A stretch of DNA of 63,434 nucleotides from an uncultured Sphingomonas sp. Its GTDB lineage: Bacteria; Pseudomonadota; Alphaproteobacteria; Sphingomonadales; Sphingomonadaceae. Below the pieces are notes generated by a model. The model worked only from the letters and a program-made list of their open reading frames with translations. It did not search any database and was not told the origin of the DNA. The stretch lies in contig CAJYSA010000039.1 of assembly GCA_913777325.1 (NCBI GenBank), forward strand, positions 1 to 63,434, in the 5' to 3' direction. Position numbers and translations under genes: made by a program. Position 1 is the first letter of the stretch. The number at the start of each line of letters is the position of its first letter. This document shows, piece by piece, positions 17,653 through 29,430 of the stretch.

Positions 17653-17926
17653 AGTAAACCACGCGCTGTTCAAAGTGCGGGCCCAGTCTTCGCGCGTCGA
17701 CTCGTCACTGCGCTGGGCACGGTGTCGCCGGCCGACGCGCTGGCGAACCGGATCGGCGTCACCCTGCCACCGCACTGGGCCGCGATCGATCCGGCGGCGC
17801 TGGGTCCGTAGACCGGGCAGATCGACCCCGATGGCTGTTACATCATCCCCAGCCCGCTGACCGGCAGCACCTATTCCGGGGCCACAGGCCAAGATCTACG
17901 AGGAGCGCGACGCCGAAGGCCATGTC
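17653..17926 (+). pseudogene. Degraded 5' remnant of an RTX-type or serralysin-like gene
   Basis: One frame reads VTALGTVSPADALANRIGVT and then continues to a TAG at 17809; past it the same frame reads [18 protein letters not shown]. The reading then shifts by one base near 17885 into [17 protein letters not shown], which runs into the RTX segment. A stop and a frameshift within 150 bases show decay of a once larger gene. What the upstream part encoded cannot be recognised. Confidence 0.6.
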
Positions 17927-18343
17927 GTGCGCCGGTCGGTGATGTTCGCGGGCACCAACTCGCCGGCCGATCTGCTCGATGGCGGTGCGGGCGACGATCG
18001 GCTTGCCGGGCGCGCCGGCAACGATGCGCTCTACGGGGGCGAGGGGCGCGACACGCTGACCGGAGGCGGCGGCGTGGACTGGCTGAACGGCGGGCTGGGC
18101 GACGACACGTTCGTCATCGATACGCAGGCGCGCGGCCGCGTGACGATCGAGGACTTTCGCCAGAGCGATGTCGAGCGGGACATGCTGCGGATCGTCGGCG
18201 GCGGGTTCCGCAGCGCGCAGGACGTGCTCGCCCATGCCGAACAGACGCAGGAAGGCGTGCTGCTGCACCTGGGTGCCACCGACGTGTTGCTCCAGCACCA
18301 GCACCTGTCGGCGCTGACCGCCGACATGCTGATCCTCGGTTGA
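17927..18343 (+). CDS. RTX calcium-binding repeat protein, C-terminal fragment
   Basis: A 138-residue frame with hemolysin-type nonapeptide repeats: [46 protein letters not shown], about five copies of the GGxGxDxLx pattern that bind calcium in a beta roll. The rest resembles the C-terminal part of type I secreted proteins ([15 protein letters not shown]). It lacks any effector domain and has no convincing start of its own; the ATG is inside sequence that reads continuously from upstream. It is best viewed as the surviving 3' end of a decayed secreted protein gene. Confidence 0.7.
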   Translation: MRRSVMFAGTNSPADLLDGGAGDDRLAGRAGNDALYGGEGRDTLTGGGGVDWLNGGLGDDTFVIDTQARGRVTIEDFRQSDVERDMLRIVGGGFRSAQDVLAHAEQTQEGVLLHLGATDVLLQHQHLSALTADMLILG

Positions 18344-18347
18344 CCGG

Positions 18348-18380
18348 CGATGCCGCCCGGCCCGTCGCCGGGTGGCATCG
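18348..18380 (+). terminator. Strong hairpin after the RTX fragment
   Basis: CGATGCCGCCCGGC and GCCGGGTGGCATCG form a 14-bp stem with one G-T wobble around CCGTC, five bases past the stop codon. No T-tract follows. Its position suits a terminator, shielding the next ferritin-like gene. Confidence 0.55.
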
Positions 18381-18512
18381 CTCCGCCGCATCAAACGGCA
18401 AATAACGCGCGTCGCGCGCATCCTTTCTCTTTCGCTACCCCATGAAGCTCGCCTACCACGCGCAGACGAGCGCGCCGTCGCGCGCGGGACCACGATCAGG
18501 GAAGAGTATGCC

Positions 18513-19571
18513 ATGACCGACAGCGACCGGCTTATCGAGACGCTGGACGCCCGCGCGCGTCGCCGCGATTCGCGTCGCGCCTTCTTCACCGGGGTGATCG
18601 GCGCCGCCGCCGGGGCCGCCGCGCTGTCGGGCACCGCGCAGGCGCAGACCACTCCGGCGCCCTCGCCGTCGCCGTCCCCCTCCCCTTCGCCCTCCGGCAC
18701 GCCGACGCCGACGGTCACCGAGGCCGATGTGCTCAACTTCGCGCTGAACCTCGAATATCTGGAGGCGAACTATTATGCGTTCGCCGTCACCGGCAGCCCG
18801 CTGGCCAGCGCCGACATCAGCGGCCAGATCGGCACCGCCGGCAGCGCGACCGGCGGGCGCGCGGTCGGGTTCAAGGACTCGGTCGTCCAGCAATATGCCA
18901 ACGAGATCTATCAGGACGAGCTGGCGCACGTCCGCTTCCTGCGCGCGCAATTCACCGACGCCAGCCGCCTGGCACAGCCGCGGATCGATCTCGGGACCGA
19001 TCCGTCGGGGGCGTTCAGCACCGCGGCGGTCGCCGCCGGGCTGATCACGCAGGGCCAGTCGTTCGATCCTTATGCGTCGGACGAGAACTTCCTGCTTGGC
19101 GCCTATCTGTTCGAGGATGTCGGCGTCACCGCCTACAAGGGCGCCGCACCCGCGCTGTTGACCAGCAAGCTCTATCTGGAGGCCGCCGCCGGGATTCTGG
19201 CGGTGGAGGCCTATCACGCCGCGATCGTCCGGTCGGTGCTGTATCGCAAGGGGATCGCCACCCCGGCGCTCGGGCTGATCCAGGCGACCACCGCGATCTC
19301 GGACGCGCGCGACCGGCTCGATGGCCGCCCGACCGAGGACACGACGCGCGGTATCGCCCCGGACGACGATCAGGGGATCGCGCCCGACACCACGAACCCG
19401 AACGCGCCGGTGTCGAACATCATGCCGCTCAATGCCAACGGGCTGGCCTACAGCCGCTCGCCCGGGCAGGTGCTCAACATCGTCTATCTGAACGCGGGCG
19501 CGGTCAGCAGCGGCGGGTTCTTCCCCGCCGGCGTCAACGGCAACATCAAGACGAGCGCGGCCTCGGCGTGA
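18513..19571 (+). CDS. Tat-exported ferritin-like domain protein (paralogue 1)
   Basis: This 352-residue protein matches the desiccation-related ferritin-like family. The ATG follows AGGGAAGAG. A twin-arginine signal (RRRDSRRAFFTGVIGAAAG, cleaved near AQA) precedes a Pro-Ser repeat linker of about 20 residues. The four-helix domain shows EYLEANYYAF, DELAHVRFLR (an ExxH), ENFLLGAYLFEDVGVTAYKGA and EAYHAAIVR (a second ExxH), which could bind two metals. It acts in the periplasm; metal storage or stress protection is a guess. The next gene is a clear paralogue, so this is a tandem duplication. Confidence 0.87.
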   Translation: MTDSDRLIETLDARARRRDSRRAFFTGVIGAAAGAAALSGTAQAQTTPAPSPSPSPSPSPSGTPTPTVTEADVLNFALNLEYLEANYYAFAVTGSPLASADISGQIGTAGSATGGRAVGFKDSVVQQYANEIYQDELAHVRFLRAQFTDASRLAQPRIDLGTDPSGAFSTAAVAAGLITQGQSFDPYASDENFLLGAYLFEDVGVTAYKGAAPALLTSKLYLEAAAGILAVEAYHAAIVRSVLYRKGIATPALGLIQATTAISDARDRLDGRPTEDTTRGIAPDDDQGIAPDTTNPNAPVSNIMPLNANGLAYSRSPGQVLNIVYLNAGAVSSGGFFPAGVNGNIKTSAASA

Positions 19572-19632
19572 CGCGCGCGGCCCGCGCGCCGCTTCCGCCC
19601 ACCCGCCTGCCCCCCGATTTGGGAACGATGTC

Positions 19633-20700
19633 ATGATCAAAGATTCCGTCTTCGCCGCGCTCGAACTCGCCGAGGTCCGCCGGGCCGAGCGTCGCCGCTT
19701 CCTCAAGCTGGCCGGTGCCGGCACCGCCGTGGCCGGCGGGCTGACGTTGCTGTCGGCCTGCGGCAGCAGCAAGGACAACAGCCAGACGCCCGCGCCGAAC
19801 CCCACGCCGTCTCCCACCGCGTCGTCCACCGGGGTCGCGACCGACGTCGCCATCCTGCAACTGGCGCTGAACCTCGAATATCTCGAGGCGCAATTCTATT
19901 CCTTCGCCGCCTTCGGTCAGGGACTGCCGACCAGCAGCACGACCGGCTCGGTCGGCACCGCCGGCGGCGTCACCGGCGGGCGCCAGGTGCAGTTCAGCGA
20001 TCCCGTCATCGCCAGCTATGCGCGCGAGATCGCGGCGGACGAGATCGCGCACGTCAACTTCCTGCGCAACGTGCTGACGCAGGCCGGCTCGACGCTGGTG
20101 ATCGCGCAGCCCGCGATCAACATCGACGGCGGCGCCACCGGCGCGTTCACCACGGCGGCGCGCGCGGCGGGGATCGTCGGCGCGAACGACACCTTCGATC
20201 CCTATGCCTCGGACGAGAACTTCCTGCTCGGCGCCTATCTGTTCGAGGACGTCGGCGTCACCGCCTACAAGGGCGCCTCGCCGCTGATCGGCAGCGCGGT
20301 GTATCTGGAGGCGGCGGCGGGCATCCTCGCCGCCGAGGCGTACCACGCCGGGCTGATCCGTGCCGAACTCTACCGGCTGGGGCTGTTGTCGCCGACCACC
20401 TCGAAGGCGATCAGCGGCGCCAACGCGATCTCCAACTATCGCGACAGCCTCGACGGGGTCGGCACCACCGCGAACCCCAATCTCAACGAGCTGGACGAGG
20501 GCATCACGAAGACGGTGAACGGCGCGCAGGTCGCCAACATCGTCCCCGCCGATGCCAACGGCATCGCCTACAGCCGTTCCTCGCCGCAGGTGCACAACAT
20601 CGTCTACCTCAACAAGGCGGCGGTGACGGCGGGTGGCTTCTTCCCGGCGGGCACCAACAATTCGCTCGCCGCGCTGCGCACCAGCGGCGCCAACGGCTGA
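19633..20700 (+). CDS. Tat-exported ferritin-like lipoprotein (paralogue 2)
   Basis: This 355-residue paralogue of the preceding gene shares the blocks EYLEAQFYSFA, DEIAHVNFLR, DPYASDENFLLGAYLFEDVGVTAYKGA and EAYHAGLIR. Its leader differs: ERRRFLKLAGAGTAVAGGLTLLSACGSS has a twin-arginine motif plus a lipobox (LSAC), so it is probably a Tat-exported lipoprotein. Both end with a similar AYSRS...VHNIVYLN...GGFFPAG segment. Thus one copy is predicted soluble in the periplasm and the other membrane-anchored. A textbook terminator follows. Confidence 0.88.
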   Translation: MIKDSVFAALELAEVRRAERRRFLKLAGAGTAVAGGLTLLSACGSSKDNSQTPAPNPTPSPTASSTGVATDVAILQLALNLEYLEAQFYSFAAFGQGLPTSSTTGSVGTAGGVTGGRQVQFSDPVIASYAREIAADEIAHVNFLRNVLTQAGSTLVIAQPAINIDGGATGAFTTAARAAGIVGANDTFDPYASDENFLLGAYLFEDVGVTAYKGASPLIGSAVYLEAAAGILAAEAYHAGLIRAELYRLGLLSPTTSKAISGANAISNYRDSLDGVGTTANPNLNELDEGITKTVNGAQVANIVPADANGIAYSRSSPQVHNIVYLNKAAVTAGGFFPAGTNNSLAALRTSGANG

Positions 20701-20722
20701 CCTTCCGCAGCGTCCGGCGACA

Positions 20723-20756
20723 GGCCGCGCTCCCGATGACGGAGCGCGGCCTTTTT
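20723..20756 (+). terminator. Intrinsic terminator after the ferritin-like pair
   Basis: A perfect 11-bp stem, GGCCGCGCTCC with GGAGCGCGGCC, closes on CGATGAC and is followed by five T. This is the cleanest Rho-independent terminator in the window. Confidence 0.92.
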
Positions 20757-20758
20757 CG

Positions 20759-20787
20759 TTGGTACTCCGCCGCTTCGCCTCTATACT
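20759..20787 (+). promoter_or_regulatory. Probable thiC promoter
   Basis: TTGGTA and TATACT are separated by 17 bases. The start of transcription would fall a few bases into the riboswitch, which fits the layout of TPP-controlled leaders. Confidence 0.5.
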
Positions 20788-20790
20788 GCG

Positions 20791-24165
<3,375 letters not shown>

Positions 24166-24181
24166 ACTCAACGCGGCCCCG

Positions 24182-25669
24182 TCAACCCTCCAGCATCAAC
24201 GCCGCCGTCGCCTTCGCACTCCCGACCACGCCCGGAATCCCCGCGCCCGGGTGCGTCCCCGCCCCCACGAAATACAGGTTCGGGATCGCATCGTCGCGAT
24301 TGTGCACGCGGAAATACGCGCTCTGCGTCAGGATCGGCTCCAGCGAGAAGGCGCTGCCCATGTGCGCGTTCAGGTCGTGCGCGAAGTCGGTCGGCGCGTA
24401 GCTGAACTTGGTCACGATCCGGTCGTGGATATCGGGGATCAGCCGCCGCCCCACCTCGTCCAAGATGCGCTTTTCCAGGATCGGCTTCACCGTCTCCCAG
24501 TCGCCGGTGAACTTGCCCAGGTGCGGCACCGGCGCCAGCGCGTAGAAGGTCGAGTCCCCCTCGGGCGCCAGCGACGGGTCGGTCACGGTCGGGTGATGCA
24601 GGTACAGCGCGAAATCCTCGCTCAGCATCCCGTGTTCGTAGATATCGTCGAGCAGCCCCTTATAGCGCGGCCCGAACAGGATCATGTGGTGCGGGATCCC
24701 CGGCCACGTCCCCTTCACCCCGAAATGCACCACGAACAGCGACGGCGAGTAGCGCTTGCGCTCCAGCCGCGCCGCCGTCCGCCGCGCCGCGCCCGATCCG
24801 GGCAGCAGGTCGCGATAGACGTGCATGATGTCGGCGTTGGCCGCGACCATGTCGACCGGCTCGCGCCAGCCGCTCGCCGTCTCCACCGCGGTCACGCGGT
24901 CGCCCAGCGTCTCGATCCGCGTCACCGGATCGGACAGGCGCAACGTGCCGCCCAGCCGCTCGAACAGCGCGACCATGCCGGCCACCAGCCGGTTGGTCCC
25001 GCCGCGCGCGAACCACACGCCGCCGTCGCGTTCCAGCTTGTGGATCAGCGCATAGATCGCGCTGGTCGTCATCGGATTGCCGCCGACCAGCAACGTGTGG
25101 AACGACAGCGCCTGGCGCAGCCGCTCGTCGCTCACGAATTTCGACACGATCGAATAGACCGATCGCCACGCCTGATATTTGGCCAGCGCCGGCGCCGCCT
25201 TAACCATCGACGCGAAGTCGAGGAAGGCGACGGTGCCGAGCTTCTCATAGCCCTCGTGATAGACGCCGGCGGCATAATCGAGGAACTGGCCGTATCCCGC
25301 GACGTCCGCCGGGTTCAGCTTCGCGATCTCGGCGCGCAGCACCGTGTCGTCGTTGGTATAGTCGAAATTGGTCCCGTCGGGCCAGTTGAGCCGATAGAAG
25401 GGCTGCACCGGATCGAGCGTGACGTCGTCGGCCAGCTTCTGCCCGCTCAGCGCCCACAATTCCTCCAGGCACGCCGGATCGGTGATCACGGTCGGCCCCG
25501 CGTCGAAGGTGAAGCCGTCCCGCTCCCAGAAATAGGCGCGCCCGCCGGGCTTGTCGCGCGATTCGACGATCGTGGTGGCGACGCCGGCGGATTGCAGCCG
25601 GATCGCCAGCGCCAGTCCGCCGAACCCGGCGCCGACCACCACCGCGCGGCGCGTGCCCGCCGGGATCAT
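24182..25669 (-). CDS. crtI: Phytoene desaturase (lycopene-forming)
   Basis: Introduces double bonds into phytoene to make lycopene, using FAD. The 495-residue protein starts with the dinucleotide fold RRAVVVGAGFGGLALAIRLQ, then ESRDKPGGRAYFWERDGFTFDAGPTVI, and ends in the CrtI signature YFVGAGTHPGAGIPGVVGSAKA. I start at 25669, where ATGA overlaps the crtY stop; a longer upstream frame merely shadows crtY. The crtY-crtI pair is transcribed toward the SIR2 gene, leaving only 16 bases between the convergent stops. Confidence 0.95.
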   Translation of the reverse strand: MIPAGTRRAVVVGAGFGGLALAIRLQSAGVATTIVESRDKPGGRAYFWERDGFTFDAGPTVITDPACLEELWALSGQKLADDVTLDPVQPFYRLNWPDGTNFDYTNDDTVLRAEIAKLNPADVAGYGQFLDYAAGVYHEGYEKLGTVAFLDFASMVKAAPALAKYQAWRSVYSIVSKFVSDERLRQALSFHTLLVGGNPMTTSAIYALIHKLERDGGVWFARGGTNRLVAGMVALFERLGGTLRLSDPVTRIETLGDRVTAVETASGWREPVDMVAANADIMHVYRDLLPGSGAARRTAARLERKRYSPSLFVVHFGVKGTWPGIPHHMILFGPRYKGLLDDIYEHGMLSEDFALYLHHPTVTDPSLAPEGDSTFYALAPVPHLGKFTGDWETVKPILEKRILDEVGRRLIPDIHDRIVTKFSYAPTDFAHDLNAHMGSAFSLEPILTQSAYFRVHNRDDAIPNLYFVGAGTHPGAGIPGVVGSAKATAALMLEG

Positions 25670-26823
25670 GCCCGGCCTCCCAGCGCGGCGATCGCGCGCG
25701 CCACGGGCACGGGGGGTTTCCCGCTCAGCACCCGCAATTTGTCCAGCCCGGTGGAACGCGCGGCATAGAAGCGCGCGACCAGATCGGGCGACAGGCGATA
25801 GAAGCGCTCCAGCACGCGGTAGCGCTGGTCGGGGTCGGCGGCCTTGAACAGCATCAGATCGAGCATCCGGTAAAAACCTCGTTGCCGCCACGAACGCGCG
25901 GCGTGGCGAAAAGTCAGGTCGTGCAGCGCGCTGCCCGACAGGTCGCGCTGTCCGGCGATCAGCATCGCCAGCCGCGCGGCATCGGGCAGCGAATATCCGG
26001 TGGTGGGGTGGAACAGCCCGGCGCGCACCCCCGCCTTGGCCACCTTCGCCCCCGTCGAGCGCCAATATGCGTCGAAATCGCCACCGCTGACGACCGGCAG
26101 CACGCCGCGCTCGCGATGAATCACCTCGCCGCGCCAGCCCATGTCGCGCGCATAATCGGCGACGCGCGCGGCCACCACCGGCTCGTCCAGCGTCGGCGTA
26201 TCGCTGTAATAGGTATCCTCGACCAGCAACGTGTCGGGCGTGAACGGCAACAGGTAGACGAAGCGATAGCCGTCGATCTGCGGCACCGTGGCGTCCATGA
26301 CGACCGGGCGCGCCACCCCGTGCCCGCCCGCCACGCGCAATTCATGCCCGACGAACTTCTGCCATCCGCCGGTCAGCGTGGAGAGGTCGCCCACACCGCG
26401 CGCGTCGATCACCCCGGTCGCGCTCAGCCGGTCGCCGTCCGACAGCACCACCGCGGTCGCGCTGCACGCCAGCACCGCGCGCCCGGTCATCACCGCGCGG
26501 CGCGGCAGCACGCGGCGGACGTGCGCGTCCAGCGCGGCAGAGCGGACGGTGAAATACGGCTGCGCCAGCGTCCGGGCATGGCCGGGGAAGCGCACGTCGT
26601 AATCGGTCCAGCCATGCGCGATCGCGGGCGCCACCAGCGCCTGCTCGGCCCCCGACAGGTCGGCGCCGAAGAACGACCAGAAATGATTGCCGCCGATCGT
26701 TTCGCCCGCCTCGACCAGCCGCACGTCGATCGCGGGGTGCCGCGCCTGCACCGCCAGCGCGATCAGCGCGCCGGACAGGCCGCCGCCGACGATGGCAAGG
26801 TCGCATTTCAGGGTCGCGGGCAT
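25666..26823 (-). CDS. crtY: Lycopene beta-cyclase
   Basis: Cyclises the ends of lycopene to beta-rings. The 385-residue protein begins with a dinucleotide-binding motif CDLAIVGGGLSGALIALA and has GGNHFWSFFG, the FVYLLPFTPDTLLVEDTYYSD segment and GLFHPTTGYSLPDA, all hallmarks of the CrtY family. It leads a two-gene operon with crtI by four-base overlap. The 115-base gap to the divergent peroxiredoxin gene must hold both promoters; I see no distinct operator in it. Confidence 0.94.
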   Translation of the reverse strand: MPATLKCDLAIVGGGLSGALIALAVQARHPAIDVRLVEAGETIGGNHFWSFFGADLSGAEQALVAPAIAHGWTDYDVRFPGHARTLAQPYFTVRSAALDAHVRRVLPRRAVMTGRAVLACSATAVVLSDGDRLSATGVIDARGVGDLSTLTGGWQKFVGHELRVAGGHGVARPVVMDATVPQIDGYRFVYLLPFTPDTLLVEDTYYSDTPTLDEPVVAARVADYARDMGWRGEVIHRERGVLPVVSGGDFDAYWRSTGAKVAKAGVRAGLFHPTTGYSLPDAARLAMLIAGQRDLSGSALHDLTFRHAARSWRQRGFYRMLDLMLFKAADPDQRYRVLERFYRLSPDLVARFYAARSTGLDKLRVLSGKPPVPVARAIAALGGRA

Positions 26824-26938
26824 GGCACCTGCGCTATCCTATTGCCCTGCGTTTCGAAAGCCCGCTGCACGGCGCTGGCGGAACCGGCGGCGGGTGATAT
26901 GGCTTGTGGATCATCGTCCTCGTCCGGAGTCGTGCCCC

Positions 26939-27472
26939 ATGCGTTGCCTGCTCGCCCTCGCCGCCGCCCTTTCGCTCGCCACGCCGGCGCTCGCCGCGCT
27001 CGCGCCGGGGGCCAAGGCGCCGGATTTCTCCACGCGCGGCGCGATCGCGGGCAAGGTGGTGCCGATTCACCTGGCGGAACAGCTGAAGCGCGGGCCGGTC
27101 GTGCTGTACTTCTTCCCCGCCGCCTTCACCGGCGGCTGCAACGCGGAGGCGCGCGCTTTCGCGGAGAAGGTCGACGCGTTTCGCGCCGCCGGGGCGACCG
27201 TGATCGGCATGTCCGCGGACAACGTGCCGGATCTCCAGCGTTTCTCGTCCAGCGAGTGCGCGGGCAAGTTCGCGGTGGCCAGCGCCGGGCCGAAGGTCGT
27301 GGCCGGCTATGACGTCGCGCTGGGGCGCGAGATCAAGGGGCGGCAGGTCACCAGCCGCACCAGCTACGTCATCGCGCGCGACGGTCGCATCGCCTCCGTC
27401 TATTCGGACATGAACCCCGCCGAACACGTCACCCGCTCGCTGGAGGCGGTGAAGCGGCTGTCGGCGCGCTAG
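26939..27472 (+). CDS. Secreted peroxiredoxin (AhpC/TSA family)
   Basis: A 177-residue protein from the ATG at 26939, which opens a signal peptide (RCLLALAAALSLATPALA). The thioredoxin-fold core has VVLYFFPAAFTGGCNAEARAF, where the Cys in FTGGC is the peroxidatic residue (the more usual text is FTPGCT), and a second Cys in SSSECAGKFAVAS could be resolving. It probably reduces peroxides in the periplasm. Divergent from crtY, consistent with, but not proof of, an oxidative stress link. Confidence 0.88.
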   Translation: MRCLLALAAALSLATPALAALAPGAKAPDFSTRGAIAGKVVPIHLAEQLKRGPVVLYFFPAAFTGGCNAEARAFAEKVDAFRAAGATVIGMSADNVPDLQRFSSSECAGKFAVASAGPKVVAGYDVALGREIKGRQVTSRTSYVIARDGRIASVYSDMNPAEHVTRSLEAVKRLSAR

Positions 27473-27538
27473 GTCGCGCGCCCGGTTATCTAATCTTAGC
27501 AACTCGCCACCTATATCCGCCCCGTCGAAAGGGGTTTC

Positions 27539-28594
27539 ATGGGGCGGACAATGGCGAGCAGGGCGGTCGACACCGGGCAGGCGCAGACGGGGGACCGCCT
27601 GTTCGCGCGAATCGGTGCGTTCCTGGCGGCGCACCGCCTCAGCCCGGATCCGGTCCATTACGCCTTCGCCCATGAGGTGCTGGCGAACGCCGATGGCGTC
27701 GTCGCGCGCCGGGTCGCGGCCATCACCGACGGCGGCGTGCGGCTGACGACGCAGGACATCACGATGCTGGGCGGCAGCACCGCCGCCGGCCCCCCGATCG
27801 ACACCGCCCCCACCGACGACGATGCCCCGCTGACCGGCGATGCCGAATCGCATCAGGCGCTGATGTCGCGGATGATGATCCAGCTCGACGGGTTCGACGA
27901 CACGATGCGCGTCGCCCATGCGGAGGCCAATGATTTCGGGCGCGACCTGCAACGCTCCGCCGACACGATGCGCGACATGGGCGCGGAGGCCGGGATCGAG
28001 GCGATCGCGGCGCTGACCGCCGACATGATCGAGCGCGTCCACCGCGCCGAGGCGAAGCTGGACAGCGCGTTGCGCGAAACCGAGGAACTGCGCACCGCGC
28101 TCGACGAGGCGCGCGGATCGGCCCGCACCGATCCGTTGACCGACCTGCCGAACCGCCGCGCCTTCGACGAGGCGTTCGCCGCGCTCCACCGCGACACCGC
28201 GGTGACGGTCGCGATCTGCGACATCGACCACTTCAAGCGCGTGAACGACAATTTCGGCCACGCGGTGGGGGACCGGGTGATCCGCATGGTCGCGCATACG
28301 CTGGCCGCCGAAAAGGGCATGATGGTCGCGCGCTACGGTGGGGAGGAATTCGCCCTGCTGTTCGAGGAGACGCGGCTGGACGAGGCCACGCAGATCATCG
28401 AGCGCGTCCGCCGCACGATCTCCGAACGCCGGCCCAAGGTGCGCGAGACCGGCGAATCGATCGGCACGATCTCCTTTTCGGCGGGCGTGGCGGAGGGTCG
28501 CGTGGGCGAGGGACGCGCCGCGTTGATGGCCCGCGCCGACGCCGCGCTCTACCGCGCGAAGGATCAGGGCCGCGCGCGGACGATCACCTCGTAA
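27539..28594 (+). CDS. GGDEF-domain diguanylate cyclase
   Basis: Makes cyclic di-GMP from two GTP. The 351-residue protein has a helical N-terminal region of about 180 residues that I cannot name, then a GGDEF domain: DPLTDLPNRRAFDEAF, CDIDHFKRVNDNFGHAVGD and the active loop RYGGEEFALLFE. No RxxD inhibitory site is seen five residues before GGEEF, so product feedback may be absent. No signal peptide or membrane segment is visible, so it is likely cytoplasmic. The cue it senses is unknown. Confidence 0.92.
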   Translation: MGRTMASRAVDTGQAQTGDRLFARIGAFLAAHRLSPDPVHYAFAHEVLANADGVVARRVAAITDGGVRLTTQDITMLGGSTAAGPPIDTAPTDDDAPLTGDAESHQALMSRMMIQLDGFDDTMRVAHAEANDFGRDLQRSADTMRDMGAEAGIEAIAALTADMIERVHRAEAKLDSALRETEELRTALDEARGSARTDPLTDLPNRRAFDEAFAALHRDTAVTVAICDIDHFKRVNDNFGHAVGDRVIRMVAHTLAAEKGMMVARYGGEEFALLFEETRLDEATQIIERVRRTISERRPKVRETGESIGTISFSAGVAEGRVGEGRAALMARADAALYRAKDQGRARTITS

Positions 28595-28688
28595 TTCCCG
28601 CCGCAATCTGGCGCGGGCCGCGATATCGATCTGGCGGATCGCACCACATCGGCGCCGCCACACCGCGCGTTTGCCCTTGATGAGCAGT

Positions 28689-28704
28689 TGGCACGGGTCA
28701 TGCA
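28689..28704 (+). promoter_or_regulatory. Sigma-54-type promoter before two small membrane proteins
   Basis: TGGCACGGGTCATGCA has the -24 GG and -12 GC exactly ten bases apart and differs from the consensus TGGCACGN4TTGCA at one base. Transcription would start around 28715, some 40 bases before the ATG at 28756. An enhancer-binding regulator would be needed; none is in this window. Confidence 0.5.
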
Positions 28705-28755
28705 AAGCCCTTGGCATCGGTCGGATCGTCCGGCCGGACCCAGGGAGTTGACCTC

Positions 28756-28866
28756 ATGACCATCCGTTTCGCCGCCCTTCGCCAGTCGCTGCTGTCGGTC
28801 GCCGCCGCACTCGCCGTCGCCGCGATGATGGTGAGCGCCGCCGTCCCCGTCTCGCCGATCGCCTGA
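28756..28866 (+). CDS. Small single-span membrane protein, 36 residues
   Basis: The frame starts MTIRFAALRQSLLSVAAALA and ends in VPVSPIA. A short basic head and one hydrophobic helix of about 20 residues make it either a tiny inner membrane protein or a secreted peptide. AGGGAG stands eight bases before the ATG, a good ribosome site, and a sigma-54-like promoter lies just upstream. It is followed 14 bases later by a second small hydrophobic frame. Function unknown. Confidence 0.6.
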   Translation: MTIRFAALRQSLLSVAAALAVAAMMVSAAVPVSPIA

Positions 28867-28880
28867 TCGGGGTAGCGACG

Positions 28881-28988
28881 ATGACGCTTTATCCCACGCT
28901 CACCCGCGCGCTGTGGCTCGGTGCCGCCGGCTTCGCGACGACCGCGCTGCTCCTTTACGTGAACGCCGCCGCCGCGCTGGTCGCCTGA
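28881..28988 (+). CDS. Small single-span membrane protein, 35 residues
   Basis: The frame starts MTLYPTLTRALWLGAAGF and continues with a hydrophobic helix rich in Ala, Leu and Thr up to the stop. The ribosome site (GGGGTAGCG) is weaker than that of the first small gene. The pairing, size and spacing suggest a two-gene transcript from the sigma-54-like promoter. No family is recognised. Confidence 0.5.
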   Translation: MTLYPTLTRALWLGAAGFATTALLLYVNAAAALVA

Positions 28989-29028
28989 CCGGCGCGGAGC
29001 GTGGACGCGCACCGGGCGTTCGACCGCC

Positions 29029-29430
29029 ATGGACCTCGATCGCTTCACCGCCGCCCAGGCCGATCATTACGCCACCGCGCTCGCCGAGCTGACGCGCGGT
29101 GCCAAGCAAAGCCACTGGATGTGGTTCATCTTTCCCCAGGTCGCCGGCCTGGGCCACAGTGACATGGCGCGGCGGTACGCGATCCGCGACCTCTCGGAGG
29201 CGCGCGCCTATCTCGCGCATCCGCTGCTCGGTCCGCGCTATCTGGCCTGCGTCGCCGCGCTGACGCCGCACCGGGGGCGCAGCGCCGCGTCGATCATGGG
29301 GCCGGTCGATGCGATGAAGCTGCGCTCGTCGCTGACGCTGTTCGACCATGCCGGCGCGCCGCCCGTCGTCCACGACACGCTGTCGGCCTTCTTCGGCACG
29401 CCCGACGCAGCGACGGTCCGCCTGCTCTAG
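29029..29430 (+). CDS. DUF1810 family protein
   Basis: A 133-residue protein that matches DUF1810: an opening LDRFTAAQADHYATALAEL, the very conserved SHWMWFIFPQVAGLGHS, then AYLAHPLLGPRYLAC and a C-terminal MKLRSSLTLFDHA. Predicted soluble and cytoplasmic. Members have been speculated to bind calcium or nucleotides, with no settled function. It converges on the HerA-like gene, overlapping its 3' end by four bases. Confidence 0.88.
   Translation: MDLDRFTAAQADHYATALAELTRGAKQSHWMWFIFPQVAGLGHSDMARRYAIRDLSEARAYLAHPLLGPRYLACVAALTPHRGRSAASIMGPVDAMKLRSSLTLFDHAGAPPVVHDTLSAFFGTPDAATVRLL

Noticed and set aside
17675-17860. A 61-codon frame between MipA and the RTX fragment
   Set aside because: It is in the wrong phase compared with the remnant that continues into the RTX repeats, and is rich in Arg with no start signal.
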